A stretch of 64,000 nucleotides of DNA from Parachlamydia acanthamoebae (GTDB taxonomy: Bacteria > Chlamydiota > Chlamydiia > Chlamydiales > Parachlamydiaceae): NCBI RefSeq assembly GCF_000875975.1, contig NZ_BAWW01000066.1, positions 372,001 to 436,000 on the forward strand, in the 5' to 3' direction. The notes under the pieces are model-generated. The model saw only the letters and a program-made list of their open reading frames with translations. It was not told the origin of the DNA and ran no database searches. Positions within the stretch are counted from its first letter, which is position 1. Each line of letters begins with the position of its first letter. The position numbers were made by a program, and so were the translations under genes. Shown in pieces: positions 1-8,621 of this stretch.

Positions 1-1615
1 TAAGCTGGATCACATTCGTTCTCTGCGCCATTTGACAGAGAATATTCTGCAAGAAGAAGCCATTTTAAAAGAAGGGGGCGGCCAAGCAGGTCAAGAAAGA
101 CAGCAACGTCTGGGGCGTCTGACTGCACGTGAAAGATTAAGATTCTTGCTAGATGATATTGATTCGTTTTTTGAGCTCGGCATTTGGGCAGGCTACCAAA
201 TGTATACCGAATGGGGAGAGCTGCCCGCTGCAGGGGTCATTACAGGTATTGGAAAGGTTCTCAACCGACCATGCATGATCATCGCAAATGATGCCACTGT
301 AAAAGCGGGTGCGATGTTCCCACAATCTGTAAAAAAGGTATTAAGAGCGCAGCGTATTGCTTTTGAATGCCGTTTACCCATCATTTACCTAGTCGACTCA
401 TCAGGTGTTTTCCTTCCTTTGCAAGCTGAAATTTTTCCGGATGAAGATGATTTTGGACGTATCTTCCGAAATAATGCCATTTTATCTGCTGCTGCCGTTC
501 CTCAATTTGCCGCCATTATGGGAAATTGCATTGCAGGCGGTGGATACCTTCCCGTTTTATGTGACAAACTTCTCATGACAAAAGGTAGCGGATTATATCT
601 GGCAGGTCCTGCACTTGTTAAAGCTGCAATTGGGCAGGTTGTGGATCCAGAAGAGCTGGGTGGAGCGGACATGCATGCGGCAATCAGCGGTACCGTAGAT
701 TTTCTGGAACCTAATGATCACGCTTGTCTAGAACGTTTGAGACAGTTGACTGACCTCTTACCTTCTCCCAAGATATTCTCAGAATCTTTGCCTATTGGAG
801 AAACCGAATACGAGCCCCTCGAGTTATATGATCTAGTTAGCGGAGATAATCAAACCAGCTATTCCACGCATGTTCTCATGAATTGCATTGTGGATAAAGG
901 TTCCTTGATTGAATACAAAAGTGAATATGGCAAGTCCCTTGTTACGGCTTTTGCCAAAATTCAAGGAATGCCGGTCGGGATTATCGCGAATCAACGTGAG
1001 CAAACCACGAATGGACGAGGAGAAATTGAAATTGGTGGGGTCATTTATGCGGAAAGTGCCGATAAAGCCGCGCGCTTCATTATGGATTGCAACCAAACCA
1101 GAACCCCTCTCATTTTTTTGCAAGATGTGGTCGGTTTCATGGTAGGTAAAGAAGCGGAGCAATCGGGCATCATTCGAAGCGGTGCCAAATTAGTCAATGC
1201 GATCAGCAATTCCATCGTACCTAAAATCACCATTATTGTTGGAAATTCTTTTGGGGCTGGTAACTACGCACTTTGTGGTAAAGCCTACGATCCCAATTTC
1301 ATTCTAGCCTGGCCCAACGCTAAGTACGCCGTTATGGGAGCAGACCAAGCAGCCAATACCCTTTTCACCATTCAAAAGCAAGCAGCCGAAAGAAAAGGCA
1401 CTCCCATGGATCCTGAAGAAGCAGAAAAGCTGAGACAAAAGATCAAACAGGTCTATGACATACAAATGGATATTCGTTATGGGGCTGCACGTGGTTGGGT
1501 TGATGCCATTATTCCTCCTCACGCCACAAGATCCGTTTTGATTGATCTTTTGCATCTTGTCAACGAAGCCCCTCAGCTACCTAAAACCTTCCACACTGGC
1601 GTCTTTCAGGTATAA
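1..1615 (+). CDS. mccB: Acyl-CoA carboxylase carboxyltransferase (beta) subunit, methylcrotonyl-CoA carboxylase type; 5' end cut by window edge
   Basis: Transfers the carboxyl group from carboxybiotin to an acyl-CoA, most likely 3-methylcrotonyl-CoA in leucine breakdown; cytoplasmic partner of a biotin-carrying alpha subunit not in this window. Seen: the frame is open to the left edge, so the first in-window start (TTG at 32) is probably internal. Residues before it (LDHIRSL) fit the family's N-terminal region, followed by the GGG and ERQQRLGRLTARERL motif. Strong MCC beta signatures are AGYQMY, MIIANDATVKAG, LAGPALVKAA, LGGADMH and GAGNYALCGKAYDP near the C terminus. About 535 visible residues match the usual 530-560. 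Context of AtuA-like and enoyl-CoA hydratase genes at 6913-9385 and BCKDH genes at 12202-15487 supports leucine catabolism. Geranyl-CoA carboxylase (AtuC) is the close alternative. Confidence 0.88.
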   Translation, partial: KLDHIRSLRHLTENILQEEAILKEGGGQAGQERQQRLGRLTARERLRFLLDDIDSFFELGIWAGYQMYTEWGELPAAGVITGIGKVLNRPCMIIANDATVKAGAMFPQSVKKVLRAQRIAFECRLPIIYLVDSSGVFLPLQAEIFPDEDDFGRIFRNNAILSAAAVPQFAAIMGNCIAGGGYLPVLCDKLLMTKGSGLYLAGPALVKAAIGQVVDPEELGGADMHAAISGTVDFLEPNDHACLERLRQLTDLLPSPKIFSESLPIGETEYEPLELYDLVSGDNQTSYSTHVLMNCIVDKGSLIEYKSEYGKSLVTAFAKIQGMPVGIIANQREQTTNGRGEIEIGGVIYAESADKAARFIMDCNQTRTPLIFLQDVVGFMVGKEAEQSGIIRSGAKLVNAISNSIVPKITIIVGNSFGAGNYALCGKAYDPNFILAWPNAKYAVMGADQAANTLFTIQKQAAERKGTPMDPEEAEKLRQKIKQVYDIQMDIRYGAARGWVDAIIPPHATRSVLIDLLHLVNEAPQLPKTFHTGVFQV

Positions 1616-2285
1616 TTGCAAATCAAGGTTATAAAAAATATGCACATGTGCAAAAACTATTCTAAATGCTAAACAAGACTGGGATGTGATCATTGCTGGA
1701 CGCCATGAAGAAAGGATAAACGCTCTCATGGAATCCTAAGGATTTTGTTGGTTAATCCAAATATTTAACTGTTCGAAAGTTATTTCTAAACCTGGAATGA
1801 ATTATAAGAAAGATTAATAAGTAAACGGTGAAAAATTCGATGAGCGAAAGTCCTCGCTGGATCTTCCTTTAGCAATTCCATTCTCAGATCTAAAGGAATA
1901 TAAAATCAACATTCAGCTGATATACATCCAACCAATGACCCGTATAAGCCAATAGGACTTCATAAAGAGGGCGTCGTACTTAACTTTTAAACTTTCCGCT
2001 CCAAAGCAACGATACGATTTACCCAAATCTCTATTTTTTCGGGGTATAACTTGATATTTTGTTGCCCTTTTTCATCCAAGTTTTTCTACTAATCCTGCAG
2101 TAATCATTTCGATCAACCATCTTTTTCATGCTGCGCTCAGAATAATCACTCCCCCTCACTAGCAATTAAATCAGGCAGACTAATAGGCTCGATTTCCAAA
2201 CTCATTTATGCAATACAGCCAACTTTTTATCTTTAGCTTTCGTTTGAACACCTTATTTTCGTGATATGGCCAATTAAGCCAGGCA
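1616..2285. other. Decayed intergenic DNA between carboxyltransferase and hypothetical gene
   Basis: No intact gene is visible in these 670 bases. At 1659-1739 (+) a short open stretch ends in AGRHEERINALMES and a stop; this resembles the end of the first Rossmann unit in saccharopine-dehydrogenase-like NAD(P) proteins (AGRxEEKL), so it may be a gene relic, but the match is short. On the minus strand near 2146-2205 a 19-codon open stretch starts at ATG and ends at TGA. Several further short frames are all interrupted. The pattern fits decaying genes rather than a structured regulatory region. Confidence 0.35.
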
Positions 2286-3572
2286 ATGAATAGATTTCAG
2301 GTTAACAAGTTGGTGTTCCAGAAAACATGGGTTATTCATTGCAAAATTTCTCAAAATGAATCAAAATTTCCGGCTATTCCGCCGAATATATCTTTCTTTT
2401 TTAAAACTTACCATTCTTACGTTAAAGCAATGATGATACATTCTCAAATTTCTAGCTTACCATCCTTCGAAAAATCAAAACATTTGTTCAATACATTTTC
2501 GAAATCTTCTCTAAGTCTTTTGGGAAGATCCACACAATATCCTTACAGTTCTTCTAAACCACTTGTTTTCATCCATACAAAAAAAATTTTCACCACAACA
2601 GGTAAAAATCCCAAAAATCTTTTTCAAGCGACTCGTGCACGACACTTCTCACGGGATAAAAAATGGATTTACACATTAGCAGGAATTGCCACTGCAACGG
2701 GTGCTGGAGTCTTATTTTACAATCACAATCAGAAAGAAAAAGCCGCTGTAATTGCTACACAAAATGCAACGAAAATCCCAAAATATGGACCTTTATACGA
2801 CAACAAAACCCTTGTATTACATGGAGTGGGCTGCAAAGTCTGGAAAATTGCCTCTATCCTTAATCATGGAATTTTATCATTTCAAGCAGCCAAAGACAAA
2901 AAGCTTGTCTTGGGATTAAATTATGGACATGAGGGACTACCGCTAATGAATGGAATAGATTATATCAGCGTCGCTCACCCACCTACCGTTAAAAATGATT
3001 CTCATGAAGCTTTTAGTACATTTATTAAAAATGGCGCGTCTTTAGCCATTGTCAATGTCCTTGTTACAACCAATGCTCCAGTTAACTTGAGGACATGTAA
3101 TAAAAAACTATATAACTCTTTACATCCCGGAAATCGAGAACTCGCTAAGGAAATGGGATATGGCTATTTTGAATGCTCAGATGAAGCTTATGTGTATTAC
3201 CAGATTGAACCAAAATGCTTTGTGGGTTTAGTGATTGATGAAAGACTTATGTCAAAAAAAATAACAGAAATTGAATGGCTGTCTCCCCATGATTCAGATC
3301 ACTTTCAGGTGCAATGCCTCAGTTTTCTTCATTTCTTAAAGGAAAACTATAATATCGAAGACGAATCCTTAGCTGAAAAAATTGCAAAGCCAGCTTTGCA
3401 TTCATTTTCGGAACGCCTAGAACTTATCAATGAATGCCGGAATTTATTTTATCTTGGTCTCTCTAAAAGGCATGCCTCATGGGAAGAAATAACCGTGATA
3501 GATCTTTTAATCACATGGCTCCCTGAAAGGATGAAAATCTATAATACCGATGGTTTTGAAATCTGTCCTTAA
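2286..3572 (+). CDS. Hypothetical protein with possible ADP-ribosyltransferase-like motifs and one membrane segment
   Basis: Product of 428 residues, not recognised with confidence. The N-terminal ~120 residues are Ser/Phe/Lys-rich, then a basic stretch leads into a likely transmembrane segment at about residues 127-145 (IYTLAGIATATGAGVLFY). The globular part carries LVLHGVGCKVWKIASILNHGILS (about 172-194): a His-Gly after a beta strand, then IL..GIL about fifteen residues later. This is the shape of the first motif of ADP-ribosyltransferase folds (PARP, DarT). YISVAHPP and EIEWLSP further on could be the second strand and the Glu motif, but this is inference. Start: ATG at 2286 has a weak AGG; an in-frame ATG-ATG at 2430 is an alternative. 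Convergent with the gene at 3583 across 10 bp. Possibly a secreted or membrane effector. Confidence 0.6.
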   Translation: MNRFQVNKLVFQKTWVIHCKISQNESKFPAIPPNISFFFKTYHSYVKAMMIHSQISSLPSFEKSKHLFNTFSKSSLSLLGRSTQYPYSSSKPLVFIHTKKIFTTTGKNPKNLFQATRARHFSRDKKWIYTLAGIATATGAGVLFYNHNQKEKAAVIATQNATKIPKYGPLYDNKTLVLHGVGCKVWKIASILNHGILSFQAAKDKKLVLGLNYGHEGLPLMNGIDYISVAHPPTVKNDSHEAFSTFIKNGASLAIVNVLVTTNAPVNLRTCNKKLYNSLHPGNRELAKEMGYGYFECSDEAYVYYQIEPKCFVGLVIDERLMSKKITEIEWLSPHDSDHFQVQCLSFLHFLKENYNIEDESLAEKIAKPALHSFSERLELINECRNLFYLGLSKRHASWEEITVIDLLITWLPERMKIYNTDGFEICP

Positions 3573-3582
3573 AAAGGGGCGT

Positions 3583-5199
3583 TTATTCAATCATTACGTA
3601 AAAGCCTGTCATAAAATGATCTGAAGCTAGATGACAATCATTTTGTACAGGTTCGTCCATCTGATATAGCCTTTGCATAGAAGCATCAAAGGCCCCACTC
3701 AAAGAATAGCTAAACAAAATCTGGCTATTTTTACAGTTGGTAAAACCAATATCCAAAGTATCACAACAAAATGCCCCATTTTTAATTGTCACAGCAAATG
3801 GATCGTTGGGAAATCCTCCCCAACTTCCGGCCTCCCCATAATGACCTAAGAGACTTTTATCTCTAACATCATGACACCCTAAAGATTTTAAATAATGTTG
3901 GTAGAGTTTTTCTCCATTAAAACTTTCATAAAAACGCTCTCCAAAAGAAAACCACAATTCTTCTTTGGCAATATTTTGAATAGTATAGGCTTCCGCCTCT
4001 ACGTATTCCATTTTCCCTCCCAAATGATCGTAGTGTGTGTTAAACATGTAAAACACTTTCCCTGTAAAGGTATCTTTAAATTTCCCCCAAATAATAATTC
4101 TTTGGCGAGATGCATCATAGCCAATAGAAGGTTCAGTTGGTGTAGGAGATAACCATTGAACCCCATGCTCTAAACATTCAAACCTCTCCGGTCGATAGCC
4201 TATTGCCAAAATTTCTCCAATCCATGTATCCGGTTTAACTTGATCCAATGGGAGTCCATCAAAAGCTGTGTACCCGATAAAACAATGATTGGGAAGCTTC
4301 TCTTTCAAAAAATTGGCCTGTTCGTAGGTCACTTCTTGGAAGTTAATAATGTCTGGAATGCGCTTGTATATGAAATTCGAATTCGCTTTTAACATTCCCT
4401 CCTTCACTAGATTATAGTGCCGAAATTCAAACTGATCATAAGGATTGGGATCATGAAAATGCACATTTTTAATCTTGGCTCCTTGAGGAAATCGGAAGAC
4501 AAAATGCATGAAAAAATGGGGTGTATTTTCCTCGGATTTTTTTTCATTTTTTTGTTTGTAGTAATGATCTTGGAATACCCCATAAGAGGTATATTCTGCT
4601 TGAATATCTTCACAAACCTTTGTCTGAAGCACTTCTAAAACTTTTCTTAACTCTTGCCATTCTTCTTCATAAAGACTGCTAGCATGCCGTTTTAAAGCAA
4701 TAATTAAACGATATGGATAAGGAAAGTTACCGTAAAGAACACCATTAGGATCTTGAGATGCTTTTAAGGCAATTCGAAAAAATTCAGTTTCATAAACAGG
4801 AAAAGGTTCTTTTTGACTAAATGTGCAGGTTCTGCACTCCGTCTGTTTTTCGCATTCAGCAAATTTAGAATCATATGGTAGATGCTTTACAAGAGATCTA
4901 TAAATCTCATCTTGCATATACTGCATGACCTGTCTAGCTTCATCTTCCATTTGAAGGGTTTTAATATAATAATCTTTCCGTTTATCCCACGAATTTGCAG
5001 TTTCCTTATCATTGTAAGATGTGCGGATGTTGTAATTCGCTATATTAATGTAATTCTTGCTTTGAAAGGGAATAGCGGGGCAGTGCGCTTTATATTCGAA
5101 ATGAGGACGATTTAACAGATGATGGATTTCACTGATACCAAATCCACTCATTCCACACAGAAAAAAAATAATCAATTTGTAATATGTCCGACTCATCAT
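3583..5199 (-). CDS. Secreted or anchored endonuclease/exonuclease/phosphatase (EEP) domain protein with an inserted HIT-like domain
   Basis: Product of 538 residues. Residues 8-24 are hydrophobic (signal peptide or anchor). EEP fold elements seen: NYNIRT at 55-60 followed by NSWDKRK, metal-binding FQEV at 297-300, NTHYDH at 387-392, DIGF near 473 and SDHF at 526-529, i.e. the Asn, Glu, His, Asp and final Asp-His set of the DNase I/exonuclease III superfamily. Between the first strand and the Glu motif lie ~220 extra residues (about 80-290) that look like a histidine-triad (HIT) protein: a Cys cluster at 116/122/125, YETEFFRIAL, RLIIALKRHASSL at 164-176, EEEWQELRK, and PHFFMHFVFRF around 217-227 in place of the triad. 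Substrate unknown: nucleic acid, phosphoinositide or nucleotide. Start overlaps GGCGAGG; the second ATG may be used. Followed downstream in the same strand order by nothing; its paralogue lies upstream at 5331. Confidence 0.8.
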   Translation of the reverse strand: MMSRTYYKLIIFFLCGMSGFGISEIHHLLNRPHFEYKAHCPAIPFQSKNYINIANYNIRTSYNDKETANSWDKRKDYYIKTLQMEDEARQVMQYMQDEIYRSLVKHLPYDSKFAECEKQTECRTCTFSQKEPFPVYETEFFRIALKASQDPNGVLYGNFPYPYRLIIALKRHASSLYEEEWQELRKVLEVLQTKVCEDIQAEYTSYGVFQDHYYKQKNEKKSEENTPHFFMHFVFRFPQGAKIKNVHFHDPNPYDQFEFRHYNLVKEGMLKANSNFIYKRIPDIINFQEVTYEQANFLKEKLPNHCFIGYTAFDGLPLDQVKPDTWIGEILAIGYRPERFECLEHGVQWLSPTPTEPSIGYDASRQRIIIWGKFKDTFTGKVFYMFNTHYDHLGGKMEYVEAEAYTIQNIAKEELWFSFGERFYESFNGEKLYQHYLKSLGCHDVRDKSLLGHYGEAGSWGGFPNDPFAVTIKNGAFCCDTLDIGFTNCKNSQILFSYSLSGAFDASMQRLYQMDEPVQNDCHLASDHFMTGFYVMIE

Positions 5200-5330
5200 C
5201 CTCGCCTAAATATATTGATCTATTAAAATGAGCGCAGAGCAAAAGATCATATATTTCATATTAAAAATGGTAAAATAAAATTGCATGTTTAATCTACGCA
5301 ATGATAAACACCACGTAGATTTTGGATGTT

Positions 5331-6314
5331 CTATTGATCAAACGTGAACACTAGGCCAATGAGCGTATGATCGGAACCAAAGTTTTTATTCTCTACATCA
5401 CTCTTTTCTCCGGGAAGAAGGAGTTTCTGTGTCGTAGGATTAAATTCCGCTATTAAAGAAAAGGAATAGGTCGCTTGAATTCCCAGTCTACTGCGAAAAC
5501 CCACATCCACCGTTGGACCTTGTATGACCCCATCAACAATTGGTGGAGCAAATTTAGCAGGGACATCCAGATGCTTAGGATAAGTTCCCGCTGCTCCAAA
5601 ATGCCCTAGTTGAGTTTCATCTCTAAAATCGCATATTTTGCCATTCCGTCCATAAGATTGCGAATCGTCCTCACCGCCCGCATCGACAAACCAATTTTTA
5701 TCACCAATAGAAAATGGCATATAACCTTGGCCTATTAGCTGGTTAATAAATCTTAGCTCTATCTCACCTGAACGCTTTCTTGATTCTTGAGACAAATGGT
5801 CAAAATGGGAGACAAGAACGGCATAATGTGTCTTCGTTGCAGTATCTAAGAATTTTCCAATGACTAATATCCGTTTATGTCTAGGACCTGATGCAAGCTC
5901 GTGACACTCGAGACTTTGAAGCTCAGCATGTTTCGGATTGTAAAGAATTGCATTAAAAGAATCGTACCTAAGCGAATTATCTTCAGCATGCCTTTTCTTT
6001 GTGACATCGATAGATTCTTGCGTGTGGCAGCTAAAACCAACAAGCTTCCAATCTGGAAAATGCGCTTCTAAATCCTGTGCTTGTGGAAGGTTAAATTCAC
6101 TTAATCCACAAACGACCGGATCAACTTTTTCGATCATTTCCAATACAGAGAATCTCCTATTTTCCCAAAGATATTGAGGATATGCGTCTCTTTTATCCAT
6201 AAATTGGTTTTTTATATTCCAAAAACAGATGCAAATTTGATCGACTTCTCTATCAGGCAATTTGCTTGGATTTTCAAGTTCTGGTCTATTAAGTCGGTAG
6301 GAGCTAGATATCAT
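5331..6314 (-). CDS. Endonuclease/exonuclease/phosphatase (EEP) family protein
   Basis: Product of 327 residues with no signal peptide. It is a compact paralogue of the protein at 3583-5199: CFWNIKNQF near residue 30 (first Asn), GLSEFN near 90 (metal-binding Glu), VLVSHFDHLS (His of the central motif), TVDVGF and a C-terminal GSDHTL (Asp-His). The text shared with the neighbour, LGHFGAAGTYP here versus LGHYGEAGSWG there, is distinctive and shows that the pair arose by duplication. This copy lacks the HIT-like insert, so it shows the ancestral core. Likely a divalent-metal phosphodiesterase; substrate not predictable. Same strand as the neighbour with 131 bp between, so co-transcription is possible. 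Confidence 0.82.
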   Translation of the reverse strand: MISSSYRLNRPELENPSKLPDREVDQICICFWNIKNQFMDKRDAYPQYLWENRRFSVLEMIEKVDPVVCGLSEFNLPQAQDLEAHFPDWKLVGFSCHTQESIDVTKKRHAEDNSLRYDSFNAILYNPKHAELQSLECHELASGPRHKRILVIGKFLDTATKTHYAVLVSHFDHLSQESRKRSGEIELRFINQLIGQGYMPFSIGDKNWFVDAGGEDDSQSYGRNGKICDFRDETQLGHFGAAGTYPKHLDVPAKFAPPIVDGVIQGPTVDVGFRSRLGIQATYSFSLIAEFNPTTQKLLLPGEKSDVENKNFGSDHTLIGLVFTFDQ

Positions 6315-6491
6315 GATTTTTTTCTCACTTCGTATAGGGGATTTTGCATAGTTAGCCTGTCCTTATCTCAAAATACTATGTAACGCTGAACAATAAAAAA
6401 CTATCTAAATTAGATGGTTCAATATGGCTTAGATTAGATGCACAGAAGCTTCGAACCATTTTCTCTTAGGCGCTTGAGCCCTATACTTTTT

Positions 6492-6740
6492 TTACTTGAT
6501 ACTCCAACCTGGATACTCCGGAGATAACTTACCGGCCTCATTTAGCCGGTGAAGATCGTCTTCAGATAGTCTTAACTGAGTCGATTTAATTTCTTCTAAC
6601 TGAGTTGTGTTTTTTGCTCCAATGACGACAGTTGTCACGGTTTTTTTGATGCAACAACCAAGCGATGGCAACCTGCGCTACAGAGCCTTGTACTTTTCAG
6701 CTATCGATCGCATCGCTTCTACACATTTTGACTTTCAACT
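6492..6740 (-). pseudogene. Aldo/keto reductase C-terminal remnant, frameshifted
   Basis: Reading the minus strand, GSVAQVAIAWLL continues through an A7 run (about 6640-6650) where the frame shifts, then resumes as TVVIGAKNTTQLEE, LRLSEDDLHRLNEAG and SPEYPGW before a TAA at 6492-6494. This is the diagnostic C terminus of the aldo/keto reductase superfamily (AQVALAWLL, VIIGAKTLEQLEDN, LPPEYPGW). The piece just upstream has a further stop in frame (near 6700), and nothing N-terminal survives. So this is a dead gene with at least one frameshift and one stop and loss of the catalytic Tyr/Asp half. The rest of 6315-6912 shows no gene. Confidence 0.8.
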
Positions 6741-6912
6741 TATCAATCAGATGAAAATCATATTTAAAATAGCACCTTGACAGTTAACACGATTATTAAA
6801 AGAAGTCCATAGAGCTAACGTTTATTTTAATGTATTCACCATATTTTCCTTGAAAATCTCTAAGAGAGTGGATTAGATTCAAAATTTCGAAACTCATACT
6901 TGCAAAGATCAA

Positions 6913-8283
6913 ATGGATAGACTTATTCGCATTGCTAACGCATCCGCTTTTTGGGGAGATCGCCCTTCTGCAGCTGCAACACTTCTTCAGCAAGTTCCCG
7001 ATTTGGATTACATTACCTTGGACTACCTAGCTGAGGTCTCTCTGTCGATTATGGCCATCCAACGAGAAAAAAATCCTACTCTAGGTTATGCTAAAGATTT
7101 TATCGAAACAATTCGATCTCTTGTCCCCTTTTGGAAGAAGGGTTCGAAGGTTAAAATCATTGCAAATGCGGGTGGATTGAATCCATTTGGATGTGCCCAA
7201 GAATGCGCCAAAATCCTTAAAAGCACTGGCTGTGTTCATTTAAAGATTGGAATTGTGACGGGAGACGATGTCCTTTCCATCCTTCTCAAGTCCCCTGAAA
7301 ATTTTCACAATTTAGAAACTCATGCGTCGATTGAAACGATTTCACCAAAGCTTGTCACCGCAAATGCTTACCTAGGAGCTTCTGCAATTGTCGAAGCGTT
7401 ACAACAAGGCACCGATATCGTGATTACAGGACGTGTCGCAGATCCCAGCTTAACAGTAGCTCCTGCAGCCTTTCATTTTGGATGGGATCTTCAAGATTAT
7501 GATCTACTTGCCAACGCGACAATTGCTGGTCACTTGATTGAATGTGGAACGCAAGCAACAGGAGGAATTCTGACGGATTGGCTAGATCTTCCGGCATCAG
7601 AAATGATCGGATTTCCGATTATCGAAATGGATCAAAAAGGGCATTTCACCTTAACAAAGCCCCCTCACACTGGTGGAATTGTGAATCTTCCTGTCATTAA
7701 GGAACAGTTGTTATATGAAATTGGAGACCCTGGCTCTTATTTAAGCCCAGATGTCAATGTGTCATTTTTGAACATTCAACTGCAAGAAGAAGCCCCTAAT
7801 CGAGTAAGAGTAAGCGGAGGTAAAGGATCTCCCCCACCTACCAGTTATAAGGTGAGCGCCACATATAAAAATGGGTATCGAGCCGATGGACTGCTCACAA
7901 TAATTGGAAGGGATGCGGATAAAAAGGCGCGAAAATGTGGTACCATCATTCTTGAACGTGTCAAACAAGCTGGATATAACTTGCAAGATTCATTGATTGA
8001 ATGCATTGGAGCTGGAGATGCCACTTTAGGTATTATTCCGCAAGGCGCTTGTACAGAATGTGTATTAAAAGTCAGTGCCGCAGATGAAAACCGGGAAGCT
8101 TTAGAGTGTTTTGTTAAAGAATTTGCACCACTTGTCACAAGTGGTCCTCAAGGAACCACGGGCTATTTAACAGGCCGTCCCAAAATTTTACCCGTCTTTG
8201 GTTATTGGCCCTGCTTAATTGACACAAAAGATGTCACGCCTCGCACTCAAACGTATGCAGTGGAGCAACTATGCACAAATTGA
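6913..8283 (+). CDS. AtuA family protein (acyclic terpene utilisation, DUF1446 type), N-terminal domain
   Basis: Product of 456 residues matching the large AtuA domain: RIANASAFWGDRPSAA at the N terminus, DYITLDYLAEVSL, IIANAGGLNP, ASAIVEALQQGTDIVITGRVADPSL and HLIECGTQATGG. AtuA proteins occur in acyclic terpene and leucine-type acyl-CoA degradation clusters next to geranyl- or methylcrotonyl-CoA carboxylase genes; their reaction is not settled. Many homologues are ~600 residues with a C-terminal extension; here that extension is a separate gene starting at 8271, overlapping by 13 bp. The operon continues with enoyl-CoA hydratase and MBL hydrolase genes. The start has only a weak AAAG upstream. 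Confidence 0.85.
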   Translation: MDRLIRIANASAFWGDRPSAAATLLQQVPDLDYITLDYLAEVSLSIMAIQREKNPTLGYAKDFIETIRSLVPFWKKGSKVKIIANAGGLNPFGCAQECAKILKSTGCVHLKIGIVTGDDVLSILLKSPENFHNLETHASIETISPKLVTANAYLGASAIVEALQQGTDIVITGRVADPSLTVAPAAFHFGWDLQDYDLLANATIAGHLIECGTQATGGILTDWLDLPASEMIGFPIIEMDQKGHFTLTKPPHTGGIVNLPVIKEQLLYEIGDPGSYLSPDVNVSFLNIQLQEEAPNRVRVSGGKGSPPPTSYKVSATYKNGYRADGLLTIIGRDADKKARKCGTIILERVKQAGYNLQDSLIECIGAGDATLGIIPQGACTECVLKVSAADENREALECFVKEFAPLVTSGPQGTTGYLTGRPKILPVFGYWPCLIDTKDVTPRTQTYAVEQLCTN

Positions 8284-8621
8284 TCCATCTTTATGACATT
8301 GCCCATGCAAGAAGTGGTGACAAAGGTTCTGATTCCAATATTGGAGTTATTGCTTATACCAGTGAGGGTTATCAATTTCTTGTCGAAATACTCACATCGG
8401 AAAAAGTGCTGCAGTTTATGCAAAAGACGCAGGTAAAGAGCGTGATCCGTTATGAGTGGCCTAATTTAGGGGCATTGAATTTTGTACTTAAAGGGGCATT
8501 AGGAAAAGGTGCAAGCCGTTCCCTTCGCATTGATGCACAAGGCAAAGCACTAGGTCAAATCTTGCTTGAAATGCCTCTTGAAATCGATGAAAACAGATTA
8601 ACAAAATGCTTAGCCTCATGA
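8271..8621 (+). CDS. AtuA-like C-terminal domain protein (small partner of AtuA)
   Basis: Product of 116 residues. The signature LYDIAHARSGDKGSDSNIG is the conserved start of the small domain found either fused to AtuA or encoded beside it; RYEWPNLGALNFVLKGALGKGASRSLR and DAQGKALGQ continue the family pattern. It overlaps the end of the large AtuA gene by 13 bp and its stop forms an ATGA overlap with the next gene, so all three are translationally coupled. It very probably acts with the large subunit in branched-chain acyl-CoA metabolism; the biochemical role is not established. Confidence 0.85.
   Translation: MHKLIHLYDIAHARSGDKGSDSNIGVIAYTSEGYQFLVEILTSEKVLQFMQKTQVKSVIRYEWPNLGALNFVLKGALGKGASRSLRIDAQGKALGQILLEMPLEIDENRLTKCLAS

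Noticed and set aside
2146-2205. 19-codon minus-strand frame in the first gap
   Set aside because: Too short, with stops right after it in all frames; treated as part of decayed DNA.
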